From positions 66,410 to 109,634 of the forward strand of contig PBVO01000059.1 of NCBI GenBank assembly GCA_002729015.1: DNA of 43,225 nt. The letters run 5' to 3'. Shown here one piece after another: positions 16,724 through 26,772 of this stretch. The stretch is from Candidatus Poribacteria bacterium (GTDB lineage Bacteria > Poribacteria > WGA-4E > UBA9662). A program made the translations under genes and the position numbers. Below the pieces are notes generated by a model that ran no database searches, was not told where the DNA came from, and saw nothing but the letters and a program-made list of their open reading frames with translations. The first letter of the stretch is position 1. Each line of letters opens with the position of its first letter.

Positions 16724-18019
16724 TCACACTAATGGCTCTCGTACCATGTCTGAGATTTGTTCATATAAACGATTAGACCGAGCATTTCTTGCCCAACGTG
16801 CTCCACCTGGACCTGAATTTAAATTGCCGCCAGCGTTAGGGTGGCACTTAGGTCGGTTGTTGAAATCGATTGTCGCGGAAAGTACATTGTCCACTGATGA
16901 CGTAGCTAGAGTTTCGCCAACCGAGTTGATAATTGCAGCTGGTGAATTCAGCGTCGACGCAACTAAAAAGACATTATTGTCAATTGCACGGGCTGGTAGG
17001 ATTTTTTCTTCATAACCGGCATTAGGAAATAAGATTAGTTCGGCTCCTTTAAGTCCCAAAACTCGTGCTGATTCAGGCCACCAGCTATCGTAGCAAATCA
17101 TGATGCCAACCACACCAAAATCGGTAGTAAAAACATCAAATTGATCTCCCGGTGATATGCCTTGTGGCCCTTCCGGCCAATAAGGATGGACTTTACGTTG
17201 TTTACCAATTAGCTCTCCCTGTCGATTGTACAGAACCGCCGAATTAAAGATGTAATTACCATCTTGTTCCAGCAAACCAGAACAAATATAACTGTTATAG
17301 GTAGCTGCTTTGTAACTTAACATTTTACAAAAAGGGCCAGGGACCTTCTCCGCTAGTTTCCACAGAGATTGGCCGTGGTTTTGAGGTGCTGAAGCTGTAT
17401 TAGCAAACTCTGGTAATAGAATGATGTCACAATGGGCCAGTTGGTCAACTTTCTCTGCGTATAGTCGGATGTGATCGGATTGGCTCGCCGGGTGATACGG
17501 GCGATATCGCATAGCTCCTACAGTAACCATACGAGGAGGTAATGGCTCGGAAACTATGAGAGAAACATTATCAAACCATACTTGTCCTTGCTTTGCGTAC
17601 CGCATTAAAAGACGGATTTCTGCTCCATTGCAATCATTAGGCGCCGTAAACGTGTTTTTTGCAACAACTTGTCTCGTGCCTTTTTCAAAACTGCGGAAGT
17701 CGTATACTGTGTCTTCGGAACAATTGTCTTCAACAGTTTCCTCTCGGCGCCAGACAATGTGCGGTGTAATATGCAAAGATAGATCTGAGATGTTTTGGCA
17801 CTGAAATCGGACTTCGAGTTGATAGGTGCCTCCAGCCTGGATTTCCACATATTGGCACCAAGCTCCAAACACATTATGATTTCCGTTACCAGACAAAGAG
17901 AGACAGTTTTTTTTCGATTTTTTTTCAACGCTGAACAAAGGAGATAGGCTAGGCATCGGGGTCCACTGGTACCAACTATCAAAGTTTACTTCAGGATCCC
18001 AGGTTAACAAATTATGCAT
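16724..18019 (-). CDS. Carbon-nitrogen hydrolase (nitrilase family) with N-terminal beta domain
   Basis: A 431-residue protein. Residues about 165-425 form a nitrilase-fold domain with the catalytic triad E204 (LLPEF), K276 (GKQRKVHPY) and C309 (IMICYDSWWPES), so it hydrolyses an amide or nitrile. The first 155 residues look like a carbohydrate-binding-type jelly roll (GGTYQLEVRFQC near 63-75, VWFDNVSLIV near 147-156), a fusion not usual for amidases. No signal peptide is seen. It is the first gene of the minus-strand set behind a good promoter and faces ThuA divergently. A member of the aliphatic-amidase/N-carbamoylase side of the family is likely; the substrate is unknown. Confidence 0.88.
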   Translation of the reverse strand: MHNLLTWDPEVNFDSWYQWTPMPSLSPLFSVEKKSKKNCLSLSGNGNHNVFGAWCQYVEIQAGGTYQLEVRFQCQNISDLSLHITPHIVWRREETVEDNCSEDTVYDFRSFEKGTRQVVAKNTFTAPNDCNGAEIRLLMRYAKQGQVWFDNVSLIVSEPLPPRMVTVGAMRYRPYHPASQSDHIRLYAEKVDQLAHCDIILLPEFANTASAPQNHGQSLWKLAEKVPGPFCKMLSYKAATYNSYICSGLLEQDGNYIFNSAVLYNRQGELIGKQRKVHPYWPEGPQGISPGDQFDVFTTDFGVVGIMICYDSWWPESARVLGLKGAELILFPNAGYEEKILPARAIDNNVFLVASTLNSPAAIINSVGETLATSSVDNVLSATIDFNNRPKCHPNAGGNLNSGPGGARWARNARSNRLYEQISDMVREPLV

Positions 18020-18071
18020 TTTCGCAGATTATTACTATCAATGAACCTAATACTTTCAATTTTTACGCCTC

Positions 18072-18099
18072 ATTATACAACTGTTTAAGACTTAGTCAA
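18072..18099 (-). promoter_or_regulatory. Promoter for the nitrilase-PhyH-SGNH-GalD gene set
   Basis: On the minus strand TTGACT (18094-18099), a 16-base spacer and a perfect TATAAT (18072-18077) lie about 55 bases before the nitrilase-family start codon. The expected transcription start is near 18065. Same-strand genes follow with gaps of 18-99 bases, so this may drive all of them. Confidence 0.65.
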
Positions 18100-18134
18100 A
18101 TCGTTTTAGGCATTAATCTCAAGCCTTTCACCAC

Positions 18135-18163
18135 TTGTGTTTGAATAGTGCCTGTGATATAAT
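18135..18163 (+). promoter_or_regulatory. Promoter for thuA-recX-alaS
   Basis: TTGTGT (18135-18140), a 17-base spacer and TATAAT (18158-18163) with a TG one base before it (extended -10). It diverges from the nitrilase promoter. The leader to the ThuA ATG is about 93 bases and contains a 5-bp tetraloop hairpin (GTGGA/TCCAC, 18228-18241) 9 bases before the Shine-Dalgarno. Confidence 0.65.
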
Positions 18164-18262
18164 CGGCTGCCTATAGCTTGTTGTTTGGTGATCTTGGATT
18201 CACAGGTCTGTTACGTTCGATTTGTCGGTGGATAAGTCCACTGCTACCAAAAGGAGTAGAAA

Positions 18263-18892
18263 ATGAAAAAAATTAATACGCTGGTCTTTGCAGGTGGTGT
18301 TATTCACGATTGGAAAGGGTGTAGTCAGGAAATCGTTAAATCATTATCAAAAACAGATGATTTCGAAATCACTGTGGTTGAGGATGACCTAGATGCACTA
18401 GTGGCACCGAAACTTGACCCTTACGATCTAATCGTTTTCTATTACACGGTAGGTGAAATCTCCGATGCCCAAAAAAATGGTTTACTGAACCATATTTCTT
18501 CTGGGAAAGGATATGTTGGCGTACATTCAGCTGCTGATTCATTTCGAGGTTGTCCAGAATATCGAGCCATGGTGGGCGGTCACTTCACTACTCATCCACA
18601 CTACCGTGAATACCAAGTCAGCATCGTTGATTCTGAGCATCCAATTACCGAAGGTTTAGTTGAGTTTAGTGTGACCGACGAACAGTATATTTTGGATTAT
18701 GACAAAAGGGTTAGCGTCCTGGCCTCAGCCCTACATCAAGGTGAGAAAATGCCAGTGGCTTGGACCAAAAGCTGGGGAGAAGGACGCGTTTTCTACTTAG
18801 CTTTGGGACATGATGCAGCTGCCTGCCAACACGAGAACTTTTCCCTTTTACTCCAGCGGGGTGCTGTTTGGGCTGGAAAGCCTGCAACTTAG
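18263..18892 (+). CDS. ThuA-like domain protein
   Basis: A 209-residue class I glutamine-amidotransferase-like fold protein of the ThuA family, found in sugar-use operons (ThuA in Sinorhizobium acts on 3-keto-trehalose). Visible hallmarks are the N-terminal VFAGGVIHDW strand-turn, YDLIVFYYTVG, the GVHSAADSF segment, GGHFTTHPH and the C-terminal GEGRVFYLALGHD. The AAGGAG 8 bases before the ATG is strong. It is the first gene of a plus-strand unit, only 17 bases before recX, where recA often stands in other genomes. The catalytic role is unproven for the family; a keto-sugar substrate is inference. Confidence 0.92.
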   Translation: MKKINTLVFAGGVIHDWKGCSQEIVKSLSKTDDFEITVVEDDLDALVAPKLDPYDLIVFYYTVGEISDAQKNGLLNHISSGKGYVGVHSAADSFRGCPEYRAMVGGHFTTHPHYREYQVSIVDSEHPITEGLVEFSVTDEQYILDYDKRVSVLASALHQGEKMPVAWTKSWGEGRVFYLALGHDAAACQHENFSLLLQRGAVWAGKPAT

Positions 18893-18909
18893 GCAAACTC
18901 ATCTGAAAA

Positions 18910-19554
18910 ATGGATCCTGTACCGAAGATTACAGACCTTCAATTCCTACCAGAAGATCGATTACGTGTTGTGTTTGATGGAAAATTAGATGACCAAATTG
19001 TTCCTTCAGATTTTGTACTTATGCTTGGATTACAAGTCGGAACGAAAGTTTCCCCGAAAGTTTTAACAAAATTGGCCTTTGCCTCGTCGGTAATGGAGGC
19101 CAAGAAAGAAGGTCAATTAATTTGTCAAAATTCGGATAAAAATATTACTAGATCTTCGTTAAGAAAGATGCTAGCGCAGAGAGGATACCTACCTGAAAGC
19201 GTTGATCAGGCTATCGCTGATTTAGAAAAGTCAGGTTATATTAAGGGCGCTGTATTTGCCCAGAAATGGGTTGATAGACGACAAAAATCCTCGCCTAGAA
19301 GTAAACGTTTAATCCAACATGAACTCAGATCCAAAGGTGTTGACAACCCAGATATTGAACAAGTCTTGTCTGAGTTCAGTGAAAACGAAGAAATAGAATC
19401 AGCTTGGCTTGTTTATCAAAAATATGCCAAAAGATATCAATCACTAGAACCTCATGTAGCTAGACGTAGATTGCACGGCCTGCTAATGCGCCGTGGATTT
19501 AGTCATAGTACCATCCAGAGTGTTGAAGCCCGATTTGAAACTGAAGTATTTTGA
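18910..19554 (+). CDS. recX: Regulatory protein RecX
   Basis: RecX binds RecA filaments and damps recombination. The 214-residue protein has the three-helix repeats typical of the family: RSSLRKMLAQRGYLPESVDQAI then LEKSGYIKGAVFAQKWVDRR, KRLIQHELRSKGVDNPDIEQV, and the C-terminal RRRLHGLLMRRGFSHSTIQSV. An N-terminal extension of about 50 residues precedes the first repeat. It is located directly before alaS, as in E. coli and many others, but recA itself is not in the window. The start ATG lacks a clear Shine-Dalgarno. Confidence 0.9.
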   Translation: MDPVPKITDLQFLPEDRLRVVFDGKLDDQIVPSDFVLMLGLQVGTKVSPKVLTKLAFASSVMEAKKEGQLICQNSDKNITRSSLRKMLAQRGYLPESVDQAIADLEKSGYIKGAVFAQKWVDRRQKSSPRSKRLIQHELRSKGVDNPDIEQVLSEFSENEEIESAWLVYQKYAKRYQSLEPHVARRRLHGLLMRRGFSHSTIQSVEARFETEVF

Positions 19555-19631
19555 TGAGTATTTTAATTCGGTCCCTGGTTAGAAGAATGGTAATGTTGAG
19601 TTTCTCCCAACTAGACGTCAGAGAGTAACCT

Positions 19632-22277
19632 ATGAAATCCCACGAAGTCCGACAGAGTTTTCTTGATTTTTTTCAGCAGAAGGGACACACCATCGTCCCC
19701 AGTGCGTCATTGGTACCGGCAGATGACCCTAGTTTGCTTTTTACTAACGCGGGAATGAATCAGTTTAAAGATGTTTTCCTTGGCTTAGGCAATCGCCCAT
19801 ATTCACGAGCGACGGATACCCAAAAATGCATTAGGGTTAGTGGAAAACATAATGACTTAGAAGAAGTCGGATACGATCAACATCACCATACCTTTTTCGA
19901 AATGCTAGGGAATTGGTCTTTCGGTGATTATTATAAACGAGAAGCTATTCAGTTCGCCTGGGAATTGGTCACAAAAGTTTGGCAAATACCAAAAGAAAAA
20001 ATTTGGATTTCTGTCTATTTGGATGATGATGAAGCGGCTGATTTGTGGGGAGAAGTTACTGATTTGCCTTCAGGTCGAGTACTCCGATTTGATGCCAAAG
20101 AGAATTTCTGGGAGATGGGTGAGACTGGGCCGTGTGGCCCCTGTTCTGAAATGTTCGTTGACTTAGGGCCTCAAGCTGACCCCAACTTTACTGGTGATCC
20201 TAAAGATGGCGTTAATGTCTCAGATCGATTTCGGGAATTTTGGAATCTAGTTTTTATCCAATATAACCGGGATGAAAATGGCGAATTGCATCCGCTGCCA
20301 GAAAAGCATGTTGATACTGGGATGGGCTTTGAGCGAATCGTTGCCATCATGCAGGGAGTCGATTCCAATTATAAGACAGATGTCTTTAGACCATTACTCG
20401 AACATGTCTCTGATTATACTGATCAACCTTACTTTGATGATGAACGGGGTACGCCACATAGAGTAATTGCAGATCATATTCGTTGCCTGACTTTTGCCAT
20501 TGGCGACGGCGTTTTACCTTCAAATGATGGACGTGGTTATGTTATTCGTAGAATTCTGCGGAGAGCTGTACTTTACGGTAAGCGTTTAGGCATGAATGTT
20601 CCCTTTATTCATAACTTTGTTGATCCTGTAATTGAGCAATTAGGCACAGCATTTCCTGATGTTATACCTCGCCGATCACTAATTCAGAAAATTATTCATA
20701 GTGAAGAAGATCGATTTCACCAAACTCTGGACCGAGGTCTTGAATTGTTAAGTTCGTCAATTGATAAGCTTGTGTCCAATGGAGACTCGGTCCTAGATGG
20801 TGATCGTGCGTTCGAATTATATGATACTTTTGGTTTCCCTCTTGATTTAACTCAGATTTTGACTCGTGAAAACGGTATAGTCGTTGATGAACAGCGATTC
20901 AAAGATAAGATGGTAGAGCAACAAGAACGTAGCCGGTCGTCTTGGAAAGCAGCTGAAAAAAATCAGGATAACCCCATTTTCAGCGAAATTCTAAAAGAAC
21001 ACGGCAGCACCGATTTTGTCGGATATAACACAGACGTCGTATCAGCTGAAATTGTAGCGATCATTCGGGGGCAAGAAATTGTGTCTGAGGCCACAGTTGG
21101 AGAGCAAGTTCAGCTAGTATTAGATCGAACGCCATTTTACGCTGAATCTGGAGGGCAAGTGGGTGATCAAGGTACTCTTGACGGAGAAGGTGTTACCCTC
21201 AGTGTTCTAGAGACGCATAGGTCAATTCCCAACTTGACAGTTCATATTGTTCAGATTGAAAAGGGCTCTATTGTGCCAAAGATGACACTTAGAGCCAAAA
21301 TAAATAAAGAACGACGTCAAGAAACAGCCGTTAGTCATACGAGTACTCATCTATTACATAGTGCTTTACGAAACATATTAGGTGAGCATGTTGGACAATC
21401 GGGTTCGCTAGTTGAACCCGGGCGGTTACGGTTTGATTTTTCTCACTATGAAACAATCTCTAAAGAGCAACTAAGACAGATTGAGACTTTTGTTAATGAT
21501 TGTATCCGACAGAATGATCCAGTCGAAACGAAGACATTACCACTAGAGGATGCTAAAGAACAAGGAGCCCTAGCTTTTTTTGGTGATAAATATGGTGATG
21601 TTGTACGGATGGTACGAACTGGAGATTATAGTATTGAGTTGTGTGGTGGTACACACCTCAATACCACTGGTCAAGCGGGTTTTTTCAAAATAATCAACGA
21701 AAGTAGTATTGCTGCGGGCACACGTAGAATTGAAGCCAAAACTGGCGCATCGGCTATACAGCACCAACTATTAGAGACCGAAACACTACAAGAAGTATCT
21801 AATCTACTAAAGACGCAGCCTAGTAAAACTTCCGACCGATTAACAAAGTTATTACAAGATAATCGAAGGCTTGAACGGGAATTAACTAGCCTCAAAAAAC
21901 AACTTTCTTCTGCTCAAAACTCTGACTTAATCAACCGTGCAGTTGATGTTAAAGGTGTTAGTGTCGTAGCGGAATTTGTTGAAAAATTAGACCGTACGGA
22001 ATTGCGAAATGTGACCGATGACCTAAGAAATCGGTTGGAGTCTGGAATTATGGTCTTGGGTTCAGGAAAAACGGATAATGTTTCTTTGATTGTTGCTGTC
22101 ACCACTGACTTGGTTGGTAAAGTCCAAGCCAGTGATATTATGAAGCTTGTTGCCAATTTTGCTGGTGGTCGTGGTGGAGGGAAACCGGAACTCGCGCAAG
22201 GCGGTGCAAGTGATCCCAAAAAAGCCAAGCAAGCTATTAGTAAAGCACCTGAAATAATCACTAGTTTGCTCACTTAA
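19632..22277 (+). CDS. alaS: Alanyl-tRNA synthetase
   Basis: AlaRS charges tRNA-Ala. The 881-residue length is standard. The class II catalytic core runs from SFLDFFQQKGH through motif 2 (HHTFFEMLGNWSFGDYYK near 80-97) and a second half at GRGYVIRRILRRA (about 300-312). The editing domain zinc-type ligands are HTSTHLLHSALR (HxxxH near 569-573) and ELCGGTH (CxxxH near 674-678), and the C-terminal oligomerisation part holds a coiled coil and GGGRGGGKPELAQGG. The gene follows recX by 77 bases and is likely co-transcribed. A tRNA-Ala(CGC) with the G3-U70 identity pair lies elsewhere in the window. Confidence 0.98.
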   Translation: MKSHEVRQSFLDFFQQKGHTIVPSASLVPADDPSLLFTNAGMNQFKDVFLGLGNRPYSRATDTQKCIRVSGKHNDLEEVGYDQHHHTFFEMLGNWSFGDYYKREAIQFAWELVTKVWQIPKEKIWISVYLDDDEAADLWGEVTDLPSGRVLRFDAKENFWEMGETGPCGPCSEMFVDLGPQADPNFTGDPKDGVNVSDRFREFWNLVFIQYNRDENGELHPLPEKHVDTGMGFERIVAIMQGVDSNYKTDVFRPLLEHVSDYTDQPYFDDERGTPHRVIADHIRCLTFAIGDGVLPSNDGRGYVIRRILRRAVLYGKRLGMNVPFIHNFVDPVIEQLGTAFPDVIPRRSLIQKIIHSEEDRFHQTLDRGLELLSSSIDKLVSNGDSVLDGDRAFELYDTFGFPLDLTQILTRENGIVVDEQRFKDKMVEQQERSRSSWKAAEKNQDNPIFSEILKEHGSTDFVGYNTDVVSAEIVAIIRGQEIVSEATVGEQVQLVLDRTPFYAESGGQVGDQGTLDGEGVTLSVLETHRSIPNLTVHIVQIEKGSIVPKMTLRAKINKERRQETAVSHTSTHLLHSALRNILGEHVGQSGSLVEPGRLRFDFSHYETISKEQLRQIETFVNDCIRQNDPVETKTLPLEDAKEQGALAFFGDKYGDVVRMVRTGDYSIELCGGTHLNTTGQAGFFKIINESSIAAGTRRIEAKTGASAIQHQLLETETLQEVSNLLKTQPSKTSDRLTKLLQDNRRLERELTSLKKQLSSAQNSDLINRAVDVKGVSVVAEFVEKLDRTELRNVTDDLRNRLESGIMVLGSGKTDNVSLIVAVTTDLVGKVQASDIMKLVANFAGGRGGGKPELAQGGASDPKKAKQAISKAPEIITSLLT

Positions 22278-22326
22278 TTCTATATAGAGCCACAAATAAG
22301 TACGGATAGATAGAGGATAGTTGACT

Positions 22327-22809
22327 ATGAAAGCGGAGTTACTATGGCAAGTCCCCTTAGCTATTTCTTTGCTTAGCTTAGCGTGGTTTCTGCTTTCTTT
22401 GGCCTTCCGGTTGGGAAAAACACTGAAATCGGTGGAGGCTGTTCTGGATGGAGAAGTCCTAACACTCTTAAAGCAACTAAATCAAACAATAGGAAGTCTC
22501 GATCGGGATTTACCCGAGCTACTGGAAAGTCTTAATGGGTTAATGGTAACTTTGGAAAAGATCAGTGCTCAAGAAATACAACCAACTTTGCACTCTTTGC
22601 AAGAAATAACCGAATTAGTTAACCAAAGAGTCTCTGAAATTGATTTGTTCATTATGGAAGTTAACAAATTTTCTAAGGAAACCGTTACTCGAGCGGAGTA
22701 CTACAGAGATCAGTTATCAGTTCCGATCACAGATATTCTGAGTTTGTGGAGCGGTGTCCGAGCCGGAATAGAAAATTTACTTCATTTAATCAAGCAAAAA
22801 AATGAGTGA
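22327..22809 (+). CDS. DUF948-like membrane protein
   Basis: A 160-residue protein with one N-terminal membrane segment (about residues 7-28) followed by a long amphipathic helix/coiled-coil region (about 35-130), with LNQTIGSLDRDLPELLES and LHSLQEITELVNQRV. This is the pattern of DUF948/YtxG-type general-stress proteins of Gram-positives. The ATG at 22327 is preferred over the upstream TTG because GAGG lies 10 bases before it. It stands 49 bases after alaS and is followed by a YtxH gene, a pairing also seen for ytxG-ytxH. Function unknown; a cell-envelope or stress role is inferred. Confidence 0.78.
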   Translation: MKAELLWQVPLAISLLSLAWFLLSLAFRLGKTLKSVEAVLDGEVLTLLKQLNQTIGSLDRDLPELLESLNGLMVTLEKISAQEIQPTLHSLQEITELVNQRVSEIDLFIMEVNKFSKETVTRAEYYRDQLSVPITDILSLWSGVRAGIENLLHLIKQKNE

Positions 22810-22868
22810 TTATCTACTTATATGTAACTATAAATATCTTTTCGATGTAAAAGGAAAGGAGAAGAATT

Positions 22869-23249
22869 ATGAGTAATGACAGTAATAATGGCGTTTTAGC
22901 TGTTATTTTAGCCTTTTTTACTGGTGGATTGATCGGCTCAGCCTTGGCTGTTTTGTTGACCCCTTTCTCAGGTCGAGAAACAAGAGAGCGTATTGTAGAA
23001 TCAACAATTGATACCAGAGAGAAAACAGTCGAAATAGCTGGACAAGTTGGTGAAATAGTATCCCAATCGATTTCGGCTGGAACAAAAGCCTTTCATGATA
23101 AAAGAGAACATATTAAGGCAACTGACACTGCCGAAGAAAACTCAAGTGACCCCATAGAAGAAACAGTAATTACAGATTTAGAAAGTGAAGGCCAGGAAGA
23201 GGTTAACCTAGAAGTATTGGAACCTTTTGCTGAAAAAACTACTGGATAA
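22869..23249 (+). CDS. YtxH domain-containing protein
   Basis: A 126-residue membrane-anchored protein. An N-terminal Gly-rich membrane segment (VILAFFTGGLIGSALAVLL, about residues 12-30) followed by TPFSGRETRERI is the YtxH/GvpT signature. The remainder is a helical, then acidic, tail. AAAGGAG lies about 9 bases before the ATG. It pairs with the DUF948 gene and is followed by an intrinsic terminator. Functions in the family are poorly known, mostly linked to general stress. Confidence 0.85.
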   Translation: MSNDSNNGVLAVILAFFTGGLIGSALAVLLTPFSGRETRERIVESTIDTREKTVEIAGQVGEIVSQSISAGTKAFHDKREHIKATDTAEENSSDPIEETVITDLESEGQEEVNLEVLEPFAEKTTG

Positions 23250-23279
23250 AAGGTTTGACATTAATTGATTACGGGAGTC

Positions 23280-23308
23280 AGAGACCAGCTCTTTGGCTCT
23301 TTTTTTTT
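23280..23308 (+). terminator. Rho-independent terminator after the ytxH gene
   Basis: AGAG-A-CCA (23280-23287), a 6-base loop and TGG-CTCT (23294-23300) form a hairpin with one bulged A, directly followed by eight T residues (23301-23308). It lies 30 bases after the ytxH stop and should end the thuA-recX-alaS-DUF948-ytxH transcript. Confidence 0.8.
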
Positions 23309-23342
23309 CCATATTTTTAACAATACATCATGATTATCTCAT

Positions 23343-24122
23343 ATGAACATAGATAAACTGACAACACTTCTAAACCAAGTTCAACAAAATCAAATTACCA
23401 TCGATCAGGCAATATCTTCGTTGAGACAGTTACCATTTGAAGACCTTGGTTTTTCAAAGATTGATTATCATCGACAGCTAAGACAAGGATTCCCGGAAGT
23501 CATTTTTTGTGAAGGCAAGACCATTGAACAAGTAGTGAAAATAGCTGAACGCCTAGTAGATGTGGGTCAGCCTTTATTCGCTACTCGTGCAACAGTTGAG
23601 ATGTACCAAGCTGTTCTTTCTATTGCTCCGAAAGCTATTTTCAACCAGGCTGGTAGAACCATTAGTTTACCTGCTGAAAAACTAATACAACAAACCGGGA
23701 TTTTAGTCGTCTCTGCCGGAACCTCTGACATTCCAGTAGCAGAAGAAGCGGTTGAAACCGCGAGTATCATGGGAAATCAAGTCGATCGACTGTATGATGT
23801 TGGGGTAGCCGGTCTCCACCGTCTATTGAGCAACTATGAACAGTTGGCTGATGCTAATGTTCTAGTAGTAGTCGCTGGGATGGAAGGTGCATTAGCGAGC
23901 GTCGTTGGAGGGTTAGTTGATAAACCTGTAATCGCGGTACCTACTAGTATTGGGTATGGTGCTAGCTTTAATGGACTAGCGGCTTTACTCACTATGCTAA
24001 ATAGTTGTGCCTCTGGTGTGAGTGTAGTAAACATCGACAACGGGTTTGGTGCCGGTTACAACGCGGCTTTAATCAACCGTCAAATCCATCAGCGAGTTAC
24101 TAATGATGAAAACAATTATTGA
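23343..24122 (+). CDS. larB: Nickel-pincer nucleotide biosynthesis protein LarB
   Basis: LarB carboxylates and hydrolyses nicotinic acid adenine dinucleotide in the first step toward the nickel pincer cofactor of lactate racemase and relatives. The 259-residue protein has a helical N-terminus (about 1-115) and a PurE-like C-terminal domain with [13 protein letters not shown] (about 124-136), [15 protein letters not shown] (about 177-191), GYGASFNG and [20 protein letters not shown]222 aligns with the NaAD-attacking cysteine of Lactobacillus LarB (C221). LarC, LarE and LarA are not in the window. The stop overlaps the start of the nucleoside hydrolase by 20 bases, so the two are coupled. Confidence 0.93.
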   Translation: MNIDKLTTLLNQVQQNQITIDQAISSLRQLPFEDLGFSKIDYHRQLRQGFPEVIFCEGKTIEQVVKIAERLVDVGQPLFATRATVEMYQAVLSIAPKAIFNQAGRTISLPAEKLIQQTGILVVSAGTSDIPVAEEAVETASIMGNQVDRLYDVGVAGLHRLLSNYEQLADANVLVVVAGMEGALASVVGGLVDKPVIAVPTSIGYGASFNGLAALLTMLNSCASGVSVVNIDNGFGAGYNAALINRQIHQRVTNDENNY

Positions 24123-25056
24123 TACTGACCCAGGTATCGATGATGCATTGGCAATTATCTATGCACTTAGCCATGAAGACTTATCGGTTCATTCTATTAC
24201 TACAGTTGCCGGTAACGTAGATGTTGATAGAGCGAGCCAAAACAGTCAGATAATTCTACATCAACTAGGTTTAACATTGCCTATATCAGTAGGGCAGAGT
24301 CAACCCATCTGTTACGAACTTCAGACTGCAACGCACTTTCATGGCCAGGATGGGCTTGGCAATACTACATCGGAACTTGATTTTACTGCTGGCACTGAAT
24401 ACGGACTTTCCTCTGCTGCCGAATCTATTCTTAGCTTAGTCCGTGATTCCTCGGATTCAGGTGTTCGTTTGATTTGCCTTGGTCCACTAACTAACGTTGC
24501 TCAAGCCATTCTAGCGAATCCTAAACTGATGAAACAAATTGACCAAATTGTATTGATGGGTGGGGCCTTCGAGTGTTACGGTAACGTTACTCCGGCCGCT
24601 GAATTCAACATTTACGTTGACCCACACGCAGCAGAAATTGTTTTTTCTTCCGGAATCCAAACCACCGTTCTACCATTGGATGTAACCCGACAGGTTGAAA
24701 TTAGCGCAAACCAACTGGAAAAGTTAGCATCGAAAAGTAGTGTGCCATGGAAGAAATTCGTCCGCTCTATAACTCATCATTCCATGAACGTACGCCAACT
24801 GAAAACTGGAAACCGAAGATTATATCTGCACGATCCCTTGGTAGTGGGTTACGTCTTATACCCGGATTTATTCAAAACTATCGAAGCCGACGTCCGCGTC
24901 GAAACAGGGTCAAGCTTGACAAGGGGAATGACCGTAGCCGACCTGCGCCAGCCATCCGATAACTCTAATGTTCGAGTGTGTGTTAAGGTTAAGTCTCAGT
25001 CGTTCCTCAACGATTTCTTCTCTACTGTCTTCGGCCTTCCTCGAGGTGATTTTTGA
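24103..25056 (+). CDS. Inosine-uridine preferring nucleoside hydrolase
   Basis: A 317-residue ribohydrolase that splits nucleosides to base and ribose. The Ca2+-binding N-terminal motif DTDPGIDDA (residues 7-15) is intact, and [32 protein letters not shown] (about 149-171) and the HDPLVVGYV segment (about residue 244) complete the family pattern. The start at 24103 (or the ATG one codon later) overlaps larB by 20 bases. Its last 61 bases overlap the 3' end of the convergent ftsB gene. It may salvage ribonucleosides or act in NAD precursor recycling next to LarB, but that link is speculative. Confidence 0.93.
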   Translation: MMKTIIDTDPGIDDALAIIYALSHEDLSVHSITTVAGNVDVDRASQNSQIILHQLGLTLPISVGQSQPICYELQTATHFHGQDGLGNTTSELDFTAGTEYGLSSAAESILSLVRDSSDSGVRLICLGPLTNVAQAILANPKLMKQIDQIVLMGGAFECYGNVTPAAEFNIYVDPHAAEIVFSSGIQTTVLPLDVTRQVEISANQLEKLASKSSVPWKKFVRSITHHSMNVRQLKTGNRRLYLHDPLVVGYVLYPDLFKTIEADVRVETGSSLTRGMTVADLRQPSDNSNVRVCVKVKSQSFLNDFFSTVFGLPRGDF

Positions 25057-25322
25057 ACGAACCGATACACTCTCTCATTTGGTTTTATATAACCAATTTT
25101 TCGTACTAGTGCTTCTTGAGTTAGTAAATCTGATTCAAGACGATTTAGCTGATCCTTTAAACTATTTCTTTGCTGTTTGAGTTGTTTTAATCTTTCTCTT
25201 TGCAAAGATTGATAGACAGTTGCCTGTCTCCATTTTAGAAAATTCCCGACGGTATGAAATAAGCTTGTCGCCAGGAGTATTAGTAAGAAGAAAAACAAAG
25301 AGACTTTCAAAAAACGAAACAC
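24996..25322 (-). CDS. ftsB: FtsB/DivIC family septum formation initiator
   Basis: A small 108-residue bitopic division protein: an N-terminal membrane segment (about residues 7-25) followed by a coiled coil (about 38-75, QRERLKQLKQQRNSLKDQLNRLE) and the family motif LVRKIGYIKPNERVYRF, which matches the EExARxxLGYVKPGEV-type FtsB/DivIC ending. The last part (about 90-108) is basic. It lies downstream of eno, a linkage found in many bacteria including E. coli relatives. Its 3' end overlaps the convergent nucleoside hydrolase gene by 61 bases, so the tail could be antisense-sensitive. Confidence 0.85.
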   Translation of the reverse strand: MFRFLKVSLFFFLLILLATSLFHTVGNFLKWRQATVYQSLQRERLKQLKQQRNSLKDQLNRLESDLLTQEALVRKIGYIKPNERVYRFVQKSPRGRPKTVEKKSLRND

Positions 25323-25454
25323 GTAATTTTCAATTTTGGGTCGCTAGGTGTATTTATCCGGTAAGCAAGTTGCTGAACCAGAAATAAACAACGTCATAAC
25401 TCCAAGCTTGGTTACGCTCGCTTTTTGGGTTAATCGACTAGAATTGGTATTGTT

Positions 25455-26762
<1,308 letters not shown>

Positions 26763-26772
26763 TCATATGTAG

